Below are positions 59,582 through 64,000 of a stretch of 64,000 nucleotides of DNA, in pieces. Below the pieces are notes generated by a model that saw nothing but the letters and a program-made list of their open reading frames with translations, did no database searches and was not told where the DNA came from. The translations under genes and the position numbers were made by a program. How positions within the stretch are numbered: the first letter of the stretch is position 1; each line of letters starts with the position of its first letter. The stretch spans positions 186,001 to 250,000 of the forward strand of contig CAVOQV010000017.1 of NCBI GenBank assembly GCA_963698435.1. The letters are read 5' to 3'. Source of the DNA: Sva-07 sp963698435 (lineage in GTDB: Bacteria; Actinomycetota; Acidimicrobiia; Acidimicrobiales; Ilumatobacteraceae).

Positions 59582-60445
59582 TCAGACGTCGCGCGTGAGT
59601 TCGGCGAACTCGGCAAAGAAGTCGACGTGGGCGTCGATCGAGTCGCGGCCGGCTCCCATCGACACCGCCGAGAAGTGCGTTCCGCCCGCGTCCCGCCATC
59701 GTGCGGCTGCATCGGCGGCTGCCTGCGGCGTGGTGAGCGTCAACGCGACGTAGTCGAGGCCGAACGCGTCGAGTGCCCGTCCGCGATCGCTCGCGAGTGT
59801 CCGCACGCCATCGAGCGCCCCGTGCACCCGCTCCTCGTCACCGGCGAAGATGAACCCGTCGCCGAGCTCGACGCCGCGCTCGAACGCCCGCGGACTGAAG
59901 CCACCGACCCAGATCGGGATCCGGCGTCCGGGCCCGGGGATGACGACGCCCCGGTCGATCGAATCGAAGTCGCCGTCGAAGCTGAGCACCGTGCCGCTCC
60001 AGAGTTCGCGGAGATAGGCGATCTGTTCGTCGGCGCGGCGTCCGCGGGTGGAGAAGTCCTGGCCGAGCGCGTCGTACTCGACATGGTTCCACCCGACGCC
60101 GACACCGAGGCGCAGCCGACCGCCCGACAGGAGGTCGAGGTCGGCGGACTGTTTCGCGACCAGGACGGTCTGGCGTTGGGGGAGGATCAGTACGCCGGTG
60201 GCGAGTTCGATGCGCTCGGTGATCGCGGCGAGGTAGGCGAACATCACGAACGGATCGTGGAACGGGTCGTGCTCGTCGTAGGGCCCCCAGAGCGCAGGTT
60301 CGCGGTCGGCCTTCACGGCGCCGACGACGTGGTCGTACGCGAGGAGGTGGTCGAGTCCGGCCGCTTCGACAGCGAGGCCGATCCGGCGAACCGCGGCGGG
60401 ATCACCGCCGAGTTCGGTCTGTGGATACACCGCTCCGAGCTTCAC
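59582..60445 (-). CDS. LLM-class F420-dependent oxidoreductase
   Basis: Luciferase-like TIM-barrel reductase of 287 residues. KLGAVYPQTELGGDPAAVRRIGLAVEAAGLDHLLAYDHV, LATGVLILPQRQTVLVAKQSADLDLLSGGRLRLGVGVGWN and PIWVGGFSPRAFERGVELGDGFI are family hallmarks (GVGVGWN is the F420-binding turn). Substrate unknown. The GTG start at 60445 overlaps the stop of the SnoaL-like gene by four bases, so the two form an operon. Confidence 0.9.
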   Translation of the reverse strand: MKLGAVYPQTELGGDPAAVRRIGLAVEAAGLDHLLAYDHVVGAVKADREPALWGPYDEHDPFHDPFVMFAYLAAITERIELATGVLILPQRQTVLVAKQSADLDLLSGGRLRLGVGVGWNHVEYDALGQDFSTRGRRADEQIAYLRELWSGTVLSFDGDFDSIDRGVVIPGPGRRIPIWVGGFSPRAFERGVELGDGFIFAGDEERVHGALDGVRTLASDRGRALDAFGLDYVALTLTTPQAAADAAARWRDAGGTHFSAVSMGAGRDSIDAHVDFFAEFAELTRDV

Positions 60446-60930
60446 GATGCGCTCCGTCGCCGGGCCAGTTCCATGATCTCCTCGTTCCCTCGTCGCCACC
60501 ACACGGTCAGTCGGACGGCGTCGATCTTCCAGTCGTCGTTGTCGTCGAGCACGAGATGGTCGTCGTAGTACCCGCCGATGGTGAACTCGGGTTCGGTGAT
60601 CCCGTCGGTCCACAGGAAGTGCGCTGCCTGCATGTACACGCGGCACCGAGCAGCTCGACCGTCATTTTCGATCTCGACGATCGGGTTGCTCATCGTGTGC
60701 TGTGTGGCGTCGAGCCCGGTGAACAGCGGTGTCACGGCGCCCACCCAGTCGTCGGCGGTCATGCGCATCGCGGGCCGTCCGTTGTAGGACTCGTAGTCGA
60801 ACGTGATCTCGGTGCGGGGGCCGACGAAGATCGATCGATAGGCGGCCCAGTCACGGCCGTCGATGCCGTAGGCGAAGGCGTACACCGTCTGCGCGATGTC
60901 GATGCGGGGATCTCGGTGGGTGGTGGTCAT
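60442..60930 (-). CDS. SnoaL-like / NTF2-fold protein
   Basis: Protein of 162 residues in the nuclear transport factor 2 fold: ITFDYESYNGRPAMRMTADDWVGAVTPLFTGLDATQHTMSNP (strand-helix pattern with HTMSNP typical of the family), then VYMQAAHFLWTDG and FTIGGYYDDHLVLDDNDDWKIDAVRLTVWW. Family members are cyclases, isomerases or dehydratases of small molecules. It lies between two LLM reductase genes on the same strand, overlapping the downstream one, suggesting a small catabolic module. Confidence 0.87.
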   Translation of the reverse strand: MTTTHRDPRIDIAQTVYAFAYGIDGRDWAAYRSIFVGPRTEITFDYESYNGRPAMRMTADDWVGAVTPLFTGLDATQHTMSNPIVEIENDGRAARCRVYMQAAHFLWTDGITEPEFTIGGYYDDHLVLDDNDDWKIDAVRLTVWWRRGNEEIMELARRRSAS

Positions 60931-60946
60931 CTGGTGTCCGTTCTCC

Positions 60947-61833
60947 TCACGTCAGTACGACCGGGGCGAGTTGTTCGTAGGCGCCCGTCGACATGGGGCT
61001 CAGCGAGGCGCTCGTGACACCCAGCGTTTCCAGCCACTGCAGACCTGCGGCGACGTGCTCGGGCGGTCCGAAGAACCGGCGGAAGAGGCCGCCGCCCCGG
61101 TGCATCCGCGCGGCCACACTCGTCGTGACGGGGTCGTCGCCGACACCGAACAGCACGAACAGGCTGATGTCGAGGTCGGGGCGCACGGCGCGAACCCGTG
61201 CGATCATGTCGATCAGGTCGTCGTCGGTCACGGTGGCCATCACGTCGAGGTCGAGCGCCCCGCCGCGAGTGGCCGCGCTCTGGGCCTTCACCTCCACGCG
61301 ATCGAGATGTGGCGTGACCTCGCGTGTGGTTCGGGGCCCCCCGACCGATCCGATCAGGAGCGGCGGGTCGACGTCCGGGCCGACGCGCGGGACATCGATC
61401 GAGTAGTGCTCGCCCTCGAATCGGCACGACTTGTCGTGCAGCAGGGCGCGGATGATCTGTGCGGCCTCGGCGAACCGCCCGGCGCGCTCGCCGGGCGGGG
61501 GATACCGCAATCCAGCTCCGACCACTTCCTCGTCGGCCCAACCCGCGCCGAGACCCAGTTCGAACCGCCCATCGCTGACCTGCTGGAGTTGGAGCGCCGC
61601 CTGAGCAACCTCGACCGGACTGCGGAACAAGTTGTTGACGAACGCTGTCGAGATCGTCACGCGGTCGTCGCGAGGGCGAGGGCGGTCGCCGTCACGAAGA
61701 CGTGGGGGTAGGCGCGGCGGCCGGTGAAGAGGTGGTCGGCGACGGACAGTGCATGCCATCCCTCGGCCTCGCGTGCGGCCGCCCAGACCCGGGGGTCGAC
61801 CTCCGCGTCGAGGAGATTCGCCGTGTACCTCAT
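60947..61833 (-). CDS. LLM-class F420-dependent oxidoreductase (frameshifted)
   Basis: About 295 residues. The N-terminus from ATG 61833 (MRYTANLLDAEVDPRVWAAAREAEG, LSVADHLFTGRRAYPHVFVTATALALATT) ends near 61665, where the frame changes and the barrel continues as VTISTAFVNNLFRSPVEVAQAALQLQQVSDGRFELGLGAGW, with GSVGGPRTTREVTPHLDRVEV later. The two parts join exactly within the A-L-A-T-T-x-V-x-I-x-T-A core strand, so a single intact gene is likely. 16 bp before the SnoaL gene. Confidence 0.85.
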
Positions 61834-61920
61834 CGACGGCGACCGTAGCGACGGCGGTCGGGTGCAGTGGCACGGAGCCGACGCCGTTTCGGCTGCGGTG
61901 TGCCGCCTACGCTCGGCGTG

Positions 61921-62817
61921 ATGTCGAGCGAGCAGAACGTCAGCGCTGATCAACCCGTGAGTGTCGTCACCGGAGCGAACTCGGGGATCGGTCGAGCGAC
62001 TGCCATCCATCTTGCCGAGAAGGGCCACCGGGTGATCGGTACGGTCCGATCGGTTCAGAAGGCCGACAAGCTGCGCAACATGGCGGCCGACGCCGATGTC
62101 TCCGTCGAGCTGTTCGAGCTCGACGTCGCCGATGACGGATCGGTCCGTGCAGGGTTCGAACGGATCCTGGAGGCGACCGGTCGCGTCGACCATCTGGTCA
62201 ACAACGCCGGAGTGGGCGGCAATGCCGTCGCCGAGGAGTGCCCACCCGAGCTGTACCTGTCGGTGATGAACGTCAACCTGTGTGGTGCGGTGCGGTGCAT
62301 CCAGGCCGTGCTGCCGCAGATGCGAGAGCGCAGGAGCGGCACCATCGTCAACATCACGTCGGTCGCCGGGCGGATTGCAGCGTTGGCCCAGTCGCCGTAC
62401 GTGGCGTCGAAGTGGGCGTTCGAAGGGCTCAGCGAGGGCTTGGCGCAAGAGTTGGCGCCGTTCGGGATCCGCGTGGCGATCATCGAGCCGGGCGTGACCA
62501 AGTCGGCGATCTTCGCCAAGAACGTCGACGCGCCGAACTCGACGGGGGTGTACGACGCCCACTACCGGCGGATGTTCCAGTTCTACATGACCGGGATGGC
62601 CAACGCGACCGACCCGTTCGAGGTGGCGTCGGTGATCCACGAAGCGATCACCACCGACGAGCACCGACTGCGGTACCCGGTCAGTTGGGGTGGCGCCGAA
62701 CTCGCCGAACTGCACGACCGCATCGATGACAGCGACTGGATCGCGATGGGAGCCATCGAGGAGGACGAGGAGTACTACCGCGCCTTCCATGACGTGTTCG
62801 GGCTGGACCTGCGTTGA
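61921..62817 (+). CDS. Short-chain dehydrogenase/reductase
   Basis: Protein of 298 residues with a Rossmann fold. NAD(P) motif TGANSGIGRATA, NNAGVGGNA, catalytic Ser in TSVAGRIAALAQ and Y-x-x-x-K in SPYVASKWAFEG, then IEPGVTKSAIF. Oxidises or reduces an alcohol/ketone; substrate unknown. The start chosen is ATG 61921; the longer reading lies in the divergent promoter region. Overlaps the next gene's TTG start (TTGA). Confidence 0.92.
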   Translation: MSSEQNVSADQPVSVVTGANSGIGRATAIHLAEKGHRVIGTVRSVQKADKLRNMAADADVSVELFELDVADDGSVRAGFERILEATGRVDHLVNNAGVGGNAVAEECPPELYLSVMNVNLCGAVRCIQAVLPQMRERRSGTIVNITSVAGRIAALAQSPYVASKWAFEGLSEGLAQELAPFGIRVAIIEPGVTKSAIFAKNVDAPNSTGVYDAHYRRMFQFYMTGMANATDPFEVASVIHEAITTDEHRLRYPVSWGGAELAELHDRIDDSDWIAMGAIEEDEEYYRAFHDVFGLDLR

Positions 62818-63389
62818 CGACGCAGGCGAGCGCCCCGCTGCGAATCCTGACCGTGTGCAGCCACAACCGGACCCGGTCGGTGATGATGGAGGCGATGTTG
62901 CGTTCGATGCTGGTCGAGCGTCTGGGTCAGGATGCGGTCCAGATCCGATCGTCGGGCTTCGGTCCGGTCGGTCTTCCCGCGATCGACGATGCTGTCGACG
63001 CGATGCGCCGACGAGGACTCGACGTGTCTGCGCACCGAAGCTCGACGACCACGGCGTCGCTCGTCGACGGTGCCGACCTGATCCTCACCGCTGAGCGAGA
63101 TCACGTCGTCAGGATCGCAGCACTGTCACCCGACGCGTTCCGAAGAGCGATGACGCTCCCAGAGTTCCTCGCGCTCACCGAATCGGGCGACCGTGATCCG
63201 GATCTCGAGGTGCGAACGTGGGCGGGGTCGCTGACCGGGGAACGGACGGCCAGCATCTACCTCCGCGAGTCGATCCCCGAGGTCGCCGACCCGACCGGAT
63301 CGATGCCCCGCGCGTTCGAGGCGGCCGTCGTCGGGATCGAGCAGCAGTGTCGCGAGGTCGTTGCTCGTCTCGTGCGCTACCGAACCTGA
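62814..63389 (+). CDS. Low-molecular-weight protein-tyrosine phosphatase-like protein
   Basis: Protein of 191 residues. The P-loop C(X)5R is C15-SHNRT-R21 in LTVCSHNRTRSVMMEAML; the general acid Asp is in PEVADPTGSMP. Related to LMW phosphatases and arsenate reductases. It starts with TTG 62814, overlapping the SDR stop by 4 bp, so co-translated. Substrate unknown; wall-polymer regulation or arsenate reduction are both possible. Confidence 0.87.
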   Translation: MTTQASAPLRILTVCSHNRTRSVMMEAMLRSMLVERLGQDAVQIRSSGFGPVGLPAIDDAVDAMRRRGLDVSAHRSSTTTASLVDGADLILTAERDHVVRIAALSPDAFRRAMTLPEFLALTESGDRDPDLEVRTWAGSLTGERTASIYLRESIPEVADPTGSMPRAFEAAVVGIEQQCREVVARLVRYRT

Positions 63390-63443
63390 GCCGATCGTCC
63401 GCTGTGCAAGACGCCGATCACCCGGGTGCAACTCGGTCCGTCG

Positions 63444-63531
63444 TGGCGGAACGGGAGGGATTCGAACCCCCGGACGGTTGCCCGTCGGCCGCTTTCAAGG
63501 CGGCTGCATTCGTCCACTCTGCCACCGTTCC
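63444..63531 (-). tRNA. tRNA-Ser (anticodon TGA)
   Basis: 88-nt class II tRNA on the minus strand with encoded CCA. Acceptor GGAACGG pairs with CCGTTCC; anticodon loop CTTGAAA gives TGA (63495-63497 on the plus strand); the long variable arm and T-loop GGTTCGAATCC are present. Confidence 0.97.
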
Positions 63532-63568
63532 GGTCCCGAGGTTACCGGGCTACACTCCGGGGCTCCCA

Positions 63569-63660
63569 GGAGAGGTGCCAGAGCGGCCGAATGGGGCGCC
63601 CTGCTAAGGCGTTGATCGTGGTAACGCGGTCCGTGGGTTCAAATCCCACCCTCTCCGCCA
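63569..63660 (+). tRNA. tRNA-Ser (anticodon GCT)
   Basis: 92-nt class II tRNA with encoded CCA. Acceptor GGAGAGG pairs with CCTCTCC; anticodon stem GCGCC/GGCGT encloses CTGCTAA, anticodon GCT at 63603-63605; long variable arm; T-loop GGTTCAAATCC. Divergent from the other tRNA-Ser, 37 bp away. Confidence 0.97.
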
Positions 63661-63662
63661 GT

Positions 63663-63702
63663 CGACCGGCGTGCCTCGCAGGTGCGCCGGTCGGTCGCTT
63701 TT
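63663..63702 (+). terminator. Terminator after tRNA-Ser(GCT)
   Basis: CGACCGGCG pairs with CGCCGGTCG (9 bp, 13-base loop), followed by GTCGCTTTT. Directly after the tRNA CCA. Confidence 0.88.
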
Positions 63703-63803
63703 CGGGTCCGGTCACCGACCGGCGGCAAATGACATCCATGTCGTTTGGATGACGATGATGTTGCGGTTTCATGACGAACGGAGTAGACCGGTGGTCTCCT
63801 CCC

Positions 63804-64000
63804 ATGACGACCGACCGACGCGACCCCGACGACACACCCGAACTCGACGACGAGTTCTGGGGTGAGCAGACCGAGTGGGTGCCTCATCCTGCCCGTACGA
63901 GCGAGCGAGCAGGGCTCGGCGCCACGGTCGCGCGCTGGTGGGACGGACTCCTCGGCGGTGGTGTGGCGTCAGAACGTGCGCACGGACGGGTCACGACATC
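63804..64000 (+). CDS. Hypothetical protein, 3' partial
   Basis: Open from ATG 63804 to the window edge without a stop (65 codons). It begins MTTDRRDPDDTPELDDEFWG, acidic and then aromatic (EQTEWVPHPAR), followed by a basic/aliphatic part (LGATVARWWDGLLGGG). This looks like the cytoplasmic lead-in of a larger membrane-anchored protein, but the rest lies outside the window. Real gene likely; identity unknown. Confidence 0.55.
   Translation, partial: MTTDRRDPDDTPELDDEFWGEQTEWVPHPARTSERAGLGATVARWWDGLLGGGVASERAHGRVTT

Overview
This 64 kb window is GC-rich chromosome from a high-GC Gram-positive bacterium. The order fhaA-fhaB-pstP-rodA-pbpA-pknB, next to trpG and crgA, is the classic actinobacterial growth and division locus. 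There are also F420-dependent (LLM and DDN-type) oxidoreductases, a mycothiol-type DsbA nitroreductase, DUF2510 proteins and a SARP-like regulator. Together with acyl-CoA metabolism, an inorganic-carbon pump and a LacZ-type galactosidase this suggests a free-living, possibly marine member of the Acidimicrobiia (Ilumatobacter-like). That placement is inferred from gene content only.

Layout. 1-5.0 kb: DabB-DabA inorganic-carbon pump with a PII-like regulator, then a bacterioferritin-like protein and a small [2Fe-2S] protein. 5.1-8.4 kb: F420-type reductase, an unknown protein, and an overlapping PhyH dioxygenase / 96-aa protein / PPK2 operon. 8.5-11.8 kb: acyl-CoA dehydrogenase divergent from a MarR regulator across a perfect dyad, then a thiolase. 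11.9-14.1 kb: nucleoside hydrolase, mycothiol-type DsbA protein, VOC protein. 14.3-19.8 kb: asymmetric heterodimeric ABC exporter, a CGNR-type regulator divergent from a SWEET-like membrane protein across a two-block dyad, cold-shock protein. 19.8-23.7 kb: methyltransferase, ArsR, MMPL exporter, Dabb protein. 23.7-31.1 kb: rRNA/tRNA methylase-VOC-hotdog operon, FAD reductase-aminotransferase-MarR operon, long-chain acyl-CoA ligase, CrgA. 31.2-39.8 kb: trpG and the Ser/Thr kinase-phosphatase-FHA-elongation cluster. 40-46.8 kb: tRNA-Leu, zinc-ribbon membrane protein, gluQ, L,D-transpeptidase, beta-galactosidase. 46.8-55.3 kb: DUF2510-SPFH-NfeD group, a metallo-beta-lactamase/Rieske fusion, ABC-2-like transporter, DsbB-TlpA pair. 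55.3-64 kb: SARP-like regulator facing twin DUF1059 genes, larB-larC, pheA, two LLM reductases with a SnoaL protein, SDR, LMW phosphatase, two tRNA-Ser.

Two points run across the window. First, many conserved genes (dabB, marR, the CGNR gene, the SWEET-like gene, MMPL, pbpA, rodA, pstP, fhaB, an ABC permease, one LLM reductase) are broken by single-base frame changes although both halves are well conserved. This density points to sequencing or assembly indels rather than decay, so I treat them as single genes. Second, two families of intergenic inverted repeats are present. One is a 40-bp dyad that always occurs as a direct pair with exactly 21 bp between copies (three loci). The other is a 50-bp GTTTGCG...CGCAAAC element (three copies). 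They are the most novel-looking structures here.
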